From assembly GCA_963920525.1 (NCBI GenBank), contig OY986436.1, forward strand, positions 93,303,910-93,367,909: a stretch of 64,000 nt of DNA, read 5' to 3'. Shown piece by piece: positions 1 to 10,569 of the stretch (position 1 is the stretch's first letter; the number at the start of each line of letters is the position of its first letter). The notes under the pieces are model-generated. The model searched no databases and was not told the origin of the DNA. It was given only the letters and a program-made list of their open reading frames with translations. A program made the translations under genes and the position numbers. The DNA is from Dichetophora obliterata (lineage: Eukaryota; Arthropoda; Insecta; Diptera; Sciomyzidae).

Positions 1-740
1 TGCGACCTTTGTAAAACTCGTTCAAATTAGCTCTGCCAGTTTCTGGTCGACGCAGGGGTTTATAAAGAAAGTTTTTACTTTCCAATGATGTTCCTAATTT
101 CCCGATATTCCTATAATTTCCAATAAGTGGAAATTATTTACCAATACATAATAAAAAAAAGTGCCTACTCAATATGTAAAAGTAAATTTACATATTGTCA
201 TTTTACTTTCCCCTTAGCGGTACGCGATCACGCACACTTTGCATGCTACGCAGTTGCTGGCAATGCACTATGCAAACAGCGCTGCAGCTAGGGTAGGTAA
301 ATGAACGGCTTTATGCTGACCGTGCAAGCTGATGCCGATGCACCCAACAGTGCAATGTCTTGGTTTTGTTGCCGCCGACGTTGTAGCCAGAAACACTTGA
401 CAACTAAAAGCAAAGCATTGGTTTTGTTTATTTGGTAATTTAAGCGTGTGCGCTTAAATTAGGTCAGTCTTTTTATTTTCATGAACGCCGGCAATTTGAG
501 TCACCGTACTCAAATTGGGTCTCGGTCGTTCGTTCATAATAACAAACAAAAGGTTGTTTGTTATTTATGCGCTTGTACTAGGAAATCTGCTATACGGTGA
601 CGTATAGATTAAACAGATTTTTTGTACCGCATTCTAAAAAGTATTATGTTCTTTATTGGTTTTTTGGTTAATTGTTTTTAGGAACATCGTGTGAGGTCGG
701 GGTGTACAAAGTGTACAGGCGAATGTTGTGGGATACAACA
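1..740 (-). repeat. Gypsy-1 left LTR (3' LTR in element sense), partial
   Basis: It matches 12316-13055 nearly base for base and ends in ATACAACA, the inverted match of TGTTGTAT at the other LTR end. By comparison with the full 898-bp right LTR, 157 bp are missing beyond the window start. The part at 436-607 is a run of short perfect hairpins (436-461, 492-517, 538-565, 590-607). Confidence 0.95.
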
Positions 741-753
741 TCCGTCCCCCCTT
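741..753 (-). other. Polypurine tract of Gypsy-1
   Basis: Directly next to the left LTR, the minus strand reads AAGGGGGGACGGA just before the LTR. This is the expected site for plus-strand DNA priming in an LTR retrotransposon. Its position fixes the LTR edge at 740. Confidence 0.75.
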
Positions 754-1782
754 ATAAAAGAAAATTTTTCCTTGAAGAGGCAAAAATTTTCTGCAGGTCG
801 GGTCGATGTTCAGAAACTGACATAGCTTTACATTACACTTGTAAAGCTTAAATTTATATACATTTTTTTTTATTTTTTTTTTTCAATTAACTTATTTTGA
901 TTAGTTAAATATATAGTAATAGTAATTGTAATAGAAAAATTAATGATTAATATATATATATGTATATCTTTTTTTTGTGTTCATTATGTCTATATATATT
1001 TTTTTTGTTTTTTTTTTTTCGTTTGTGAGGTTATATAATTAATGCAAGTTGTGTTTTTTTTTCTTCTTATTATAATCATTTTAAGCATAAAAATATATTA
1101 TTATATTTTCTTGTTACCGAAGTATAAGTAGTGAATTTTTTGGTACATTTTTTTTTCTAAATGTTTATTTTTTAATATATATAAAAATGTGCCTCTCCCT
1201 TTTTTTTTTATTTTTATTTTTGTTAATTAAAGTGGAGTAGGTATACAATTTGTTATAGCACTAGATTATTAAATGTTTTGGTTCCATTTTTTTTATATTT
1301 ATGTGTGTATGAGCCTATAATATATTATTTTTATGTGCATTATGCATTTTAGAGATAATTGCTCAAATATAGATATCTTATAGTTTTTGAGTTTTTAAGT
1401 TCGATTGGATTTGTATATTTCCTGTTTGAAAGCTTTTGCAAAAAAAAAATTTTGTTCTTTTTCTTCTTTATTTTTTTTTTTTTAAAAACTCTTTATTGTC
1501 TTTTTCGCTCGATATACATACCGTATCGGCCCGGACAATGACAACCCATGTAATTTGCTAAAAAAATTTTTTTTTTTTTTTTTACGGAAAAAATACGGAA
1601 ATACGGAATGTCAATTTGACGAACGACCTAGGAAAATTGGCTAAAACCTAATCTGCCAGGAATCTGAAACTGCTAGCAAAGGAAGCAAAACTGATCTTTT
1701 CTTAAAAATGATAACAAATTTGGTTTTTTTTTTTTTTGTTATTCTTAATGTTGTGGATGGGTTTTTGTGTGTGTTTGTTATT
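754..1782 (-). other. Non-coding 3' region of Gypsy-1
   Basis: About 1 kb between the integrase stop and the purine tract. It is very rich in T runs on the plus strand (A runs in element sense), with no ORF of note. An env gene, if the lineage ever had one, would lie here, and none is seen. Confidence 0.6.
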
Positions 1783-4766
1783 TTAATCTGAAAATTGTTT
1801 GAGGTTGTTATTGTGTAAGACTTTAATTTTGTTCCGAATTTTTATTGCTGTATTTTCAGGTGAAACTATTTTTATTATTTCGTATGGTCCTTCCCATAGT
1901 GATGAAAATTTATTTTTCCTTGTTTGATTTTTAATTAATACGTTTTCTCCGACGTTGAAAATTTTCTGTTTTGAACCTTTATCATAATATTCTTTTGACT
2001 TTTCCTTTTTAGTTTTTAACGTGTGTCTTGCAATTTTAAATCCATGCTGTAGTCGTGCTTTCAGCTCATTGGCGTAATTTTCGTAATTATAATTTAAAGT
2101 TGGATCTTTTTGTAAATTAGAAGGAATTTTGGCAGGATATCCATAAAGTAATTCATGGGGGCTGAAATTAGTGCTACTATGTGGTGTATTATTAAAAACA
2201 AATATAGCGTATGGGATCCAATCGTCCCAAGTTAGGGGGTCATTATTTACATAATGCCGAAGATATTCAGCTAAAGTACGGTGGCTACGTTCAAGTGCTC
2301 CGTTGGTTTGTGGATGATATGGAGTAGTTTGTAGTTTTTTAATCTTTAACAGTTTGCATACTTCTTTAAATAGTTCACTTAGAAAATTTGTACCTTGATC
2401 GGTTAATAGTGATTCTGGAAAACCAAATCTGCAAAGTATTTGCTCTACAAAAGCTCTGGCAACTGTGCTTGCTTCTGCGTTTTCTAGTGGTATTGCTTCT
2501 GTGAATTTAGTTAAGTCGTCTTGAAAAGTTAAAATATATTTATTAGTTTTGTATGTAACTGGAAGTGGACCAACTATGTCCAACGCTACTCTTTCAAATG
2601 GTGAAGAGCTTGTGGTTGTAATTTTCATTGGTACTTTTGGAGATTTTGTTAACTTATTTTTCTGACAGGATTCACATTTTTTTATATGGGTTTGGACATC
2701 TGTCTTCATCGTAGGCCAGTAATAATATATTTTCAATCTTTTCAATGTTCTGGTTACTCCTTGATGTCCTCCGAGTGGCGATTCATGATATTCTGCTAAT
2801 ATTTTGCTTATTTCTTCAGGATTTTCCAAAGTTATTCTTTGATTTGTATGCAAAAATATTGTATTGTCTCCAAAGATTTCGGTAAGTAATAGTTTAAAAG
2901 TTTCTTTGAATTGTATGTTGAAGCTGGGCAGTGATATGGCAATTGATTGCATGGGTTTGTTATTGTGACTATTTTTTATTTTTAATAATGTTTTTCTTGC
3001 CATTTGTTGGTCTTTTATGCTTCTGAAAGGTATTGGTAGTGTGGTTGTAACTAAATTTTCTTTTTCTGTAAGAGGATATGTTTCTATTTCTCCCATTATT
3101 GGCTTTATAAATTCTGGTATTCTTTTTACTATTATTTTTTCTTCGAGTGATTTTACTATCGGTAATATTAATACTTTTAATTTCGCTTCTTTATTTGAAT
3201 AAATTGCCTCTTTAGTTTCTAATATTTGACATTTTTCATTGGTCCTTTTGCTTTCAGGCTCTTCTATAATTGTCTGCGTATTATCATATTTTTCTTTATT
3301 ATTCTGCATTTGACGGGTCATAACTAAGACTTTATTTTCATTTTCAATGCGACTAAGTGCATCCGCATTTGTGTTAACTTTGCCTGCTTTATACTTTATT
3401 GTATATTCATATTCTGATAATAATATTCTCCATCTTGCTAATCTAGACATTGGATCTTTAAGCTTCATTAGCCATTCGAGTGGTTTGTGATCAGTGTAGA
3501 TCGTGAACTTTTTACCATAGACGTAAGGTCGGAATTGTTTTACAGCAAAAACAACAGCTAATAATTCTTTTTCCGTGGTGCTGTAGCGTGTTTCAGCATC
3601 ATTTAGCGTTCTACTTGCGAAACATATTGGTTTGTCTTTGCCAATTATACCTTGGGAGAGAACAGCCCCAAGTCCCACGTCACTTGCATCTGTCGTAACA
3701 ATGAATTCTTCATCAAAATCAGGGTATGATAATATTGGAGGGTTAATTAATTTATCTTTCAGTTTTGAGAATGCTTCATCGCAAAATGCGTCCCAATTAA
3801 ATTTTACATCTTTTTTTAGCAGTTTTGTAAGAGGTTTCGATATGCTTGAAAAGTTTTCTATAAATCTTCTATAATAGCCAGCAAATCCTAAAAACGACTT
3901 AATGCCTTTCGCATTTTTTGGTGTTGGATATGTTTTGACTACTTTAATCTTTTCCGGATCTGGTTTTATACCGTCCTCTGAAATGATGTGCCCCAAATAG
4001 GTAAGTTCTTGTTTTAAAAAATTGCATTTATCAGGTTGTAGTTTTAGGTTGTGTAGACGCAATCGGTCAAATATTTTTGTTAATTTTTTATTATGATCTG
4101 TTAAATCATAACCATAAACTACGATGTCGTCGACATAAACGAAACATTCGAAGCCTTGCAACCCCATGAGTACATTGTTCATGAGTCTTTGAAACGTTGC
4201 AGGGGCGTTTTTTAAACCAAATGGCATTCGGTTATATTCGTAGTGTCCGAATGGTGTACTGAATGCAGTTTTGCATTTATCAGATTCCTTAACAGGAATT
4301 TGATGAAAACCTTTAGCTAAATCTAGTGTGCTGAAGTATTTAGCTTTTCCTAATTGGTCTAATATATCTGTAATATTAGGTAAGGGGTATGCATCTCCAA
4401 CTGTTAAATCATTTAGCTTGCGAAAATCTACTACGACTCTCCAGCGTTTTTGGCCGTCAGAGTCTGCTTTTTTCGGAACTAATAAAAGAGGTGAGTTCCA
4501 TGGGCTTGAACTTGATCGAATAATATTGTCTTCCAACATTTCATTAACTTGTTTGTGAATTTCTTGTCGTTGACTTTCAGGGAGTCTATACGGCCTAACG
4601 AATAAAGGAGGTTTATTTTCTTCTGTAATAATTTCATGGTCAGCTGTATCTGTAACTGTAAGATGGTCTCCTTTGAAATAAAATAAGTCATTATAATTCC
4701 TACAAATTTCAAAAATTGATTTCTTTTCTTCATCATTACAATGTTTAAGCTCAATGGCTGTTTCTA
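1783..4766 (-). pseudogene. pol: Gypsy-1 pol: reverse transcriptase, RNase H, integrase
   Basis: A long open frame of 918 codons from an internal Met at 4539. The same frame stays open upstream to a run of nine A (4767-4775), where the reading frame shifts. Domains counted from that Met: RT with MPFGLKNAPATFQ and catalytic YVDD near residue 135; RNase H with TTDASDVGLGAVLS near 282 and YTDHKPLEWL near 350; an integrase zinc-binding region with GGHQG and a CESC pair; an integrase core with Asp in LDIVGPLP, Asp in TDQGTNF and Glu in ALERSHRT; then a C-terminal tail with WEGPYEI typical of Gypsy integrase. It would copy element RNA into DNA and insert it. The enzymatic part looks intact, but protease is lost upstream. 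Lineage within the Gypsy family is not resolved. Confidence 0.93.
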
Positions 4767-5734
4767 TTTTTTTTTAATCTACCCTTTACTAAATCTTTTG
4801 TTCTGTCTAATTTGACTTCGTTAAAATTTTCTATCTTTTCCCACTCGTAGTGAATTGTGTTTAAATTTATTGTTTTAGTTTCTTCTGTAGTATTCATGAA
4901 GATAACTTTTATTTTATTTTTGATAGGGCGTACCAGGGTTTCCGCCAAATATACTCCTGGGTTTATTTGTTTCTTGTGGATCACTGCGTCTTTTGTATAT
5001 TCAAAAGGGATCTCTACAAGTTGTTTGCAGCGAGGTTGCAAGGTAATGGATCGCAGCCCGTAGACATTGGGATGTTGAGGACTCTTGTGATGGCTTATGC
5101 TTTGTGCTGCATCCTTTTGTTCGTCCTCCCATTTTGTACGATTCTTTTCAATACCCGTAGGTAAAGCCTTGGTTTCCTGCTTAAATATATTTTGTTTATT
5201 TTTGACGAATTTTTCAATTCGAGGTGGCAAGGTAATGGATTGTGGCCCGTAGACATTAGGTTGTTGAGGACTCTCAGTATGACTTATGCCATACGGCGCA
5301 TACTCCTGTTCCTCTTTCCTATTTTCGCAAATCCTTTTGTTACCCGTAGGTAACACCTTGTTGCACTTCTTCGAAAAGTTTTCATCTTTAATAAATGTAT
5401 TTTTATTATTGTGAATACTCACTGCTGCATTCGAGCAGTCTAATGGTATTTCTAATTATTTATTTAAATAATCTATTTTACAATTCAATTTAGATAGGAA
5501 GTCATTGCCTATTATGCCATCATATGACAGATTAATATTTTTAGGGAGAATTTGAAATTGATAACTCAAAACTAGAATTTGTTTATCATACGGAACATTA
5601 ATTGTTTGTGTTTGTTCCCCTAAAGTTTGCATTTTATTTCCTGATATTGTAGAGACAGTGTATTTGAAATTTTTATTTAAATTTAGATTATTGTCTGAGT
5701 CTTTGAGTAAACTAATTTCTGCGCCGGTGTCTAT
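4767..5734 (-). pseudogene. pol: Gypsy-1 protease C-terminal part and linker to RT, broken
   Basis: The minus strand resumes right after the LINE with the aspartic protease active site IDTGAEISLL, then a flap region ending YDGIIGND. An in-frame TAA at 5456-5458 follows. Downstream, about 220 codons run to a nine-A tract at 4767-4775, where a one-base length change is needed to reach the RT frame. The linker carries a clear internal duplication: PTGN...PQQPNVYG...SITLPPR is followed by PTGI...PQHPNVYG...SITLQPR, about 60 residues apart. The family needs protease to mature Gag-Pol, so three separate lesions (LINE, stop, frameshift) inactivate it here. Confidence 0.85.
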
Positions 5735-5756
5735 TTATTTATTTATTTATTTATTT
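5735..5756 (-). repeat. 3' microsatellite tail of the CR1-group LINE
   Basis: Five to six TATT units on the plus strand, that is TAAA repeats in element sense, lie exactly between Gypsy protease codons and the LINE 3' UTR. Such a tail, instead of poly(A), marks the 3' end where reverse transcription starts in CR1-group elements. Confidence 0.8.
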
Positions 5757-5833
5757 CGGTCTACAGATTAAATAATCTAACAGACTAATTATATAACAAA
5801 AAATATATGTAATTGGAATTATAAATATTATAG

Positions 5834-8797
5834 CTAATTATACAAAATAAATAGATCAAGCTTAAAGCGCGATAAACTAACATTAAAATTCAAAACAAAT
5901 GCAAGACTATTGGAGAGACGCTTACATCGAGTTATAGGCGAATTAAGTGCGTAATTAGTTCTGTGAGCGCTTTCCTCGAATAACCTGTTGTACCTTAAAT
6001 TTCTAGGTGGATCATACAATTGAAATAACATTGATATATCAGGACAATTAATCTTACCGGACATTACATTATGAACAAATATCAAGGAGCAGTAAGAGCG
6101 TCTATCTTTTAGTGATTGCAACCCCAGCAGTTTTCTTCTAGACTCGTATGACGGGAGACCATCAGGCCATCTTAATTTGTGTAGAGCATATTTTGTGAAC
6201 AATTTTTGAATTTTCTCAATGCGATTAGAGTGCTCTTCATAAAACGGATTCCAAATAATCGCACAATATTCAACCTTGCATCTAACTAGAGAGACAAAGA
6301 GAGCCTTTAGAGTTAATGGATCTTTAAAGTTAACAGAATTCCTCTTAATGAAACCCAATAAAGCGAAGGATTTACCAATAATAAAATCTAAGTGACTTTT
6401 AAAGTTAAAATTTGAGTCAAAAATAACTCCCAAATCTTTATTATCTGCTTTACGCATCAGAACACAATTTTCAATGCTGTATTCGAAATGAATAGGTTGC
6501 ATAATTTTTGTAAAGGAAACTACACAACATTTATTTATGTTTAATTTAAGGTTGTTTAGCAAGCACCAATTATTGAATTTATATAATTCCGCTTGCAATT
6601 TAAGGCAATCTGAAGTATTTGTAATCTCCGAAAAAAGTTTAACATCATCTGCAAAAAGTAAACACTCAGCAAAAGAGAAAATCTTTGGCAAATCATTTAT
6701 GAATAATAGGAAAAGTAAGGGACCGCAGTGAGTTCCCTGAGGTATCCCTGAAAAGGCTTCTATTGCAACTTCCGACTCAATAGAGTCAATTTTCACAAAT
6801 AATTTACGGTTTGACAAATAGCTAAAGAAAAAACACAAAAGAGATTCGGATAAACCGAACTTTTTCATTTTTAACAAAAGAATCCTGTGATCTACTTTAT
6901 CGAATGCTTTAGAAAAATCAGTGTACACTACATCAAGCTGACTAAATTTCTCCATGGCAACTGTGATATGATTTGAAATTAAAGCTAAATTAGTGCTAGT
7001 TGATCTACCAGGCAGGAAACCATGCTGACAGTCACAAATATCATTTTTTATAACTTCATATAATTTTTTATGTAAAATACTGTCAAATAGTTTAGCAAAT
7101 GTACCTTGTTTAACAATAGCTCTGTAATTATTGACATCTGCACGATTTCCTGATTTAAATATCGGAACAATGGAACAAATTTTCCAAATATCCAAAAATT
7201 TTCCTGATTTAAGGCACAAATTAAATAACAATAAAATAGGGTTTACGACATTATTAACACAAAGTTTGAAAAAACTTGGAGGAAAGCCTCCTTTTTCATT
7301 CTTAAAACTTGATTTTAAGTCGGAAATTGCAGATACGACATCTTCTTCAGAAATAATGAAGTTTGCAATGATGTTAATGTTGTTAGAATCTGTAGCAAAT
7401 GTGCCAATAGGTGAGTTACTATAGTCTTCATAAACGCTTTGGAAAAATTTTGCAAAAAGATTGCAGGAATCAAGCGTATTGTCCGAAGATTGACCTTCAT
7501 ATTCCATATTAACTGGGATACCTTTTGAACTACATTTATCATTAATGTAACGCCAAAAATGAGAAGGATTTGATTGTAATTGAGACTCAATTTTTAAGAC
7601 ATATTGGTTATAAAGGTAATTATGTAGAAAATTAAACTCATTACGCAATTGCTCGAAATGACTTCGATCTGAACTGTTTCTACTATTCTGATATTTCTTG
7701 AAAGCTTTATTTTTAAGATTTTTTAGATGACACAAACCTTTATTAAACCAGGGACGTTTATTTCGTCGACCAAGTGGTTTAACAGGTACAAGACTTGATA
7801 TAGCAGAAGAAAATTGTTCACAAATATGCAAATACACATCATTTGGATCGTGAAATGAATCTAATAAAGACCAATTACATTGAGCTAAAAAACGATTAAT
7901 TTCGACAAAATTTCCTCTAGCGAAGTCAAACTCAGTAGGAGTTATCAAATCGACTTTATCAAACATATAAAATTCAAAATAAACAGTCAATGCTTTATGA
8001 TGCACGCTATTATTAGAAATAGGAGAACAATTAGAATCACAAGATGCCTTTAAATTGCTTGTAACAAATATTAAATCAAGTATTCTATCTATATCGTTAT
8101 ATACAAAATTGATTTGCTGGAATCCATTAGATAAGAAAAAAGATATAAAAGAGGACTCAATATCCGATTTAAAGTTAAAAGGCAGCAAAGTATTACCTTC
8201 GTAGGCCCAGGATATATTTCCAAGGTTGAAATCACCAAAGACCACCATTTCCTGATTTCTTGCTAACGAATTAGCGATAAACTCTATATTATCTAAATGT
8301 TTTTTATATAGTTCGATAACGCTATTCGGTGGAATGTATGAAATAATGAAATAGATGGACTTATTAGATGAAAAATCAACCCTAATAGCAACCTGTTCAA
8401 CAAGCTTATCATTAATAGGAAAAGAAATAAGTTTACTACTAAGATCAGCTCTGACTGCAATCAAGACACCTCCTCCTTTAACACGTCCTGTAGTTAAAGC
8501 ACATCGATCAAGGCGATAGACCCGGTAAAAGTTATCAAAAAACTCTGCACTGTTTATGGTGTCGTTGAGCCACGTTTCAGTTAGAGTAATAATGTCATAC
8601 TCATGGAGAGAGGCCGCCAAGAGAAATTGCTGAGATTTTGTGCGAATGCCGCTCGCATTTTGGTAGTACATTGAATATGTGTGTTGATTAATGACAAGCT
8701 CTTGAAGCGACGATGGTGTATTATGCTGAAGCATGTAATCTTCATTATCTAAAAGCGTGCATTGAAGCGGCTGCGATGAGGTCGTAGGAGTATTCAC
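5834..8797 (-). CDS. LINE ORF2: apurinic-type endonuclease and reverse transcriptase
   Basis: 987 codons without interruption. The N-terminal third is an exonuclease/endonuclease/phosphatase fold: YYQNASGIRTK (Asn), TETWL (Glu), the glycine-rich GGGVLIA, GDFNLGNISW (Asp, Asn), then DLIFV and a late His pair HH. The RT follows: NNYRAI, GFLPGRSTSTNL, YTDFSKAFDKVDH, SGIPQGTHCGPLLF and catalytic FADD. The protein nicks target DNA and primes cDNA synthesis from LINE RNA. It starts 2 nt after the ORF1 stop, so translation probably depends on termination-reinitiation or leaky scanning. Length is usual for CR1-group ORF2. No lesion is seen. Confidence 0.93.
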   Translation of the reverse strand: MNTPTTSSQPLQCTLLDNEDYMLQHNTPSSLQELVINQHTYSMYYQNASGIRTKSQQFLLAASLHEYDIITLTETWLNDTINSAEFFDNFYRVYRLDRCALTTGRVKGGGVLIAVRADLSSKLISFPINDKLVEQVAIRVDFSSNKSIYFIISYIPPNSVIELYKKHLDNIEFIANSLARNQEMVVFGDFNLGNISWAYEGNTLLPFNFKSDIESSFISFFLSNGFQQINFVYNDIDRILDLIFVTSNLKASCDSNCSPISNNSVHHKALTVYFEFYMFDKVDLITPTEFDFARGNFVEINRFLAQCNWSLLDSFHDPNDVYLHICEQFSSAISSLVPVKPLGRRNKRPWFNKGLCHLKNLKNKAFKKYQNSRNSSDRSHFEQLRNEFNFLHNYLYNQYVLKIESQLQSNPSHFWRYINDKCSSKGIPVNMEYEGQSSDNTLDSCNLFAKFFQSVYEDYSNSPIGTFATDSNNINIIANFIISEEDVVSAISDLKSSFKNEKGGFPPSFFKLCVNNVVNPILLLFNLCLKSGKFLDIWKICSIVPIFKSGNRADVNNYRAIVKQGTFAKLFDSILHKKLYEVIKNDICDCQHGFLPGRSTSTNLALISNHITVAMEKFSQLDVVYTDFSKAFDKVDHRILLLKMKKFGLSESLLCFFFSYLSNRKLFVKIDSIESEVAIEAFSGIPQGTHCGPLLFLLFINDLPKIFSFAECLLFADDVKLFSEITNTSDCLKLQAELYKFNNWCLLNNLKLNINKCCVVSFTKIMQPIHFEYSIENCVLMRKADNKDLGVIFDSNFNFKSHLDFIIGKSFALLGFIKRNSVNFKDPLTLKALFVSLVRCKVEYCAIIWNPFYEEHSNRIEKIQKLFTKYALHKLRWPDGLPSYESRRKLLGLQSLKDRRSYCSLIFVHNVMSGKINCPDISMLFQLYDPPRNLRYNRLFEESAHRTNYALNSPITRCKRLSNSLAFVLNFNVSLSRFKLDLFILYN

Positions 8798-8799
8798 AC

Positions 8800-10080
8800 T
8801 TAAGTTGTGGCTATGACTGGCTTTGATAAAAAATTGAAAGAGCGTATGTTGACATCAGCAGGCCAAAGAGATGGATCAACTATTTTGCTGAAGTAGCTCG
8901 ATGTAAAACCAAATTTGAAGGTGATTCGCTTAATATTTGCTAAATCTGCATCTCTTTTTAAAAGTTTATGGCAAGCAAAATGATGCCTTTCAATGCCTGT
9001 GTGTTTAACGATGTAGGAAATTATGTCATCTTCAGATACTGATGGCTTAAACGATGATAGATGAATCCAGCTTTTATTTGCGACAACTTCAAGCTCAGCA
9101 TTAAGATTTCTTCCAGTGACAATAGAGTTAGCGTTGTCATGAATATTTCTAACATGAGCTATGTCTTTCTCGATTGATTCTATACAACTTATGTCTGGGC
9201 GTGAAGTAAGTTCATTACTGTCCCGACCGTTGAAGTGTCTCTTACTTGATTTCCGATTTTGAACTTCTATCCAGTTGTTAGACTCAATCTGAGTGGGTCG
9301 GTTTTTATCTTCAATTAAATGCGATGAATGGTTACCAGTTTTTGGCACTGAAAGTGTTTGAGAATTATTAACACTATGCTCTACTGATGGTGAAGCACTA
9401 GCTACCATTTGTGCCCATGAACGATAATTAACTGAAGCTTTATCGGACGTAGTGTGCGGTCGAGCAGGTGATGAAGAGATGGCGCGAATAGCAGGTGGAG
9501 CTGTGCAAGCTGACGACTTTGGTATAGTAGCTACGTCAGTTTTAAAATTCTGCAATGTTTCTTTGTTTTCGGTAAGAACAGTCATTTGTTTATTGAACTC
9601 AATGTCAACATAATTTCTCAAGTTTGCAACTTCCTTTTTAAGCGCTGATGTTACGATGTTTTCAATATTAGCCATAATTTTACTCAACTTCAATTCAACA
9701 AAACTCCTTAGATCAGAAAAATCCTTGTTAAGCGATGAATTTTTGCTATCCAAATCTGATGAGAGGCGTTCAAAACCCAATTTTTGCGAAAGAAGAGATT
9801 TTTCGTGATTCTTAACAATTTTATCAGATACAGATACGCAGTCTGAACAATAGTATCCCAAATTACGGTTGGCTTTAAGCAGTTTCACATCATATTCAGA
9901 GAGTTGACCTTCACAACAAGTACGATGAAAATAACGCTTGCAAAATCCACTGCATGGCACAATAACAAACTCATTGCCACTTCTGGAAAAGCTTTTGTTG
10001 CATTTCTCGCAAAAATCATCCATTGCACAAGGTGGAGACCCTGTATCAGTATTTTGATAGACACGAACAGTTAAAAACAA
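8800..10080 (-). CDS. LINE ORF1: PHD-like zinc-finger nucleic-acid-binding protein
   Basis: Up to 426 codons. A cysteine/histidine finger spans roughly residues 24-82 (CEKCNKSF, CSGFCKRYFHRTCC, YYCSDC), a PHD-like arrangement known from ORF1 of CR1-group elements. A heptad-like helical stretch follows (residues about 90-180), then a Ser/Pro-rich linker, and a C-terminal segment (WIHLSSFKPSVSEDDI) resembling an RNA-recognition-type fold. Presumed role: binds LINE RNA in the cytoplasmic particle. The Met at codon 20, just before DFCEKC, is an equally plausible start; the first 19 residues may be untranslated. It ends 2 nt before ORF2. Confidence 0.85.
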   Translation of the reverse strand: MFLTVRVYQNTDTGSPPCAMDDFCEKCNKSFSRSGNEFVIVPCSGFCKRYFHRTCCEGQLSEYDVKLLKANRNLGYYCSDCVSVSDKIVKNHEKSLLSQKLGFERLSSDLDSKNSSLNKDFSDLRSFVELKLSKIMANIENIVTSALKKEVANLRNYVDIEFNKQMTVLTENKETLQNFKTDVATIPKSSACTAPPAIRAISSSPARPHTTSDKASVNYRSWAQMVASASPSVEHSVNNSQTLSVPKTGNHSSHLIEDKNRPTQIESNNWIEVQNRKSSKRHFNGRDSNELTSRPDISCIESIEKDIAHVRNIHDNANSIVTGRNLNAELEVVANKSWIHLSSFKPSVSEDDIISYIVKHTGIERHHFACHKLLKRDADLANIKRITFKFGFTSSYFSKIVDPSLWPADVNIRSFNFLSKPVIATT

Positions 10081-10329
10081 TTCTTGCTTTGCTTTCGCCT
10101 TTTCGATCTCTCTTACACCTTCCCGCTCAACAAACCACTAACGAATTTATTTACTCAATGTCTTTATTTACTTTGTTATAACACATTTTAAGCTCAGAGG
10201 CCCAAAAAAAAAAAAAAAAAAAAGTCATATATATTAGTAACTGTATGTGTGGCTATTTAAGCAAACATAAAACTAGCAGCGCGATGCGACAAAGGTCTTT
10301 ACATCATGAGCGTTAGCGAACAACTTTAG
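10081..10329 (-). other. 5' UTR of the CR1-group LINE
   Basis: No ORF. It contains a run of 21 A on the plus strand at about 10203-10223 (T run in element sense). An internal RNA polymerase II promoter would be expected here for a full-length LINE, but I see no certain motif. Confidence 0.45.
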
Positions 10330-10569
10330 TAAGGATGTTAATTTTTCACTTGAAGATCCTAATTTTATGCGGATCACCGGATCCTTATATTCCTTAATAA
10401 AAGAAATTGAAAGTTTTTTTGTTAATGCCGTGCTCGGTGCACGTCGGCTGTTATCTGCATTTGGGAGGAACTGCCGATGTTTTCCTCCCGTGCAATTTCG
10501 TTTCCCGATGAGTTTTCTGCGTGGTGTGCTTGCTTGGAATGACTGCATTGGTTCCTGAAAGGATTCCAA
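10330..10569 (-). pseudogene. pol: Gypsy-1 pol start: protease N-terminal part, split by the LINE
   Basis: This frame overlaps the last 148 bases of gag in the -1 frame, as in Gypsy elements that make Pol by -1 frameshifting. It reads through DPVIRIKLGSSSEKLTSL, a typical strand before the protease active site, and is then cut by the LINE at about 10330. The active-site DTGA continues 4.6 kb away at 5733. The residues read beyond SSSEKLTSL come from LINE 5' sequence. Confidence 0.75.

Larger units (their letters stand above)
5735..10329 (-). mobile_element. CR1-group non-LTR retrotransposon, apparently full length
   Basis: About 4.6 kb inserted into the Gypsy-1 protease codons: the frame ...LTSL stops at about 10330 and resumes as IDTGAE at 5734. 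It has a 5' region (10081-10329), ORF1 with a PHD-like finger, ORF2 with endonuclease and RT, a short 3' UTR, and a 3' end of tandem TAAA units (TTTA/TATT on the plus strand, 5735-5756). A finger-bearing ORF1 and a short-repeat 3' tail fit the CR1/L2/Kiri/Daphne group; the exact clade is not resolved. Both ORFs are open, so this could be a competent source copy. No long target duplication is visible, which is common in this group. Confidence 0.85.

Noticed and set aside
1359..1541. 60-codon plus-strand ORF near the Gypsy-1 3' region as a remnant env
   Set aside because: Wrong strand, and a T-run artefact.
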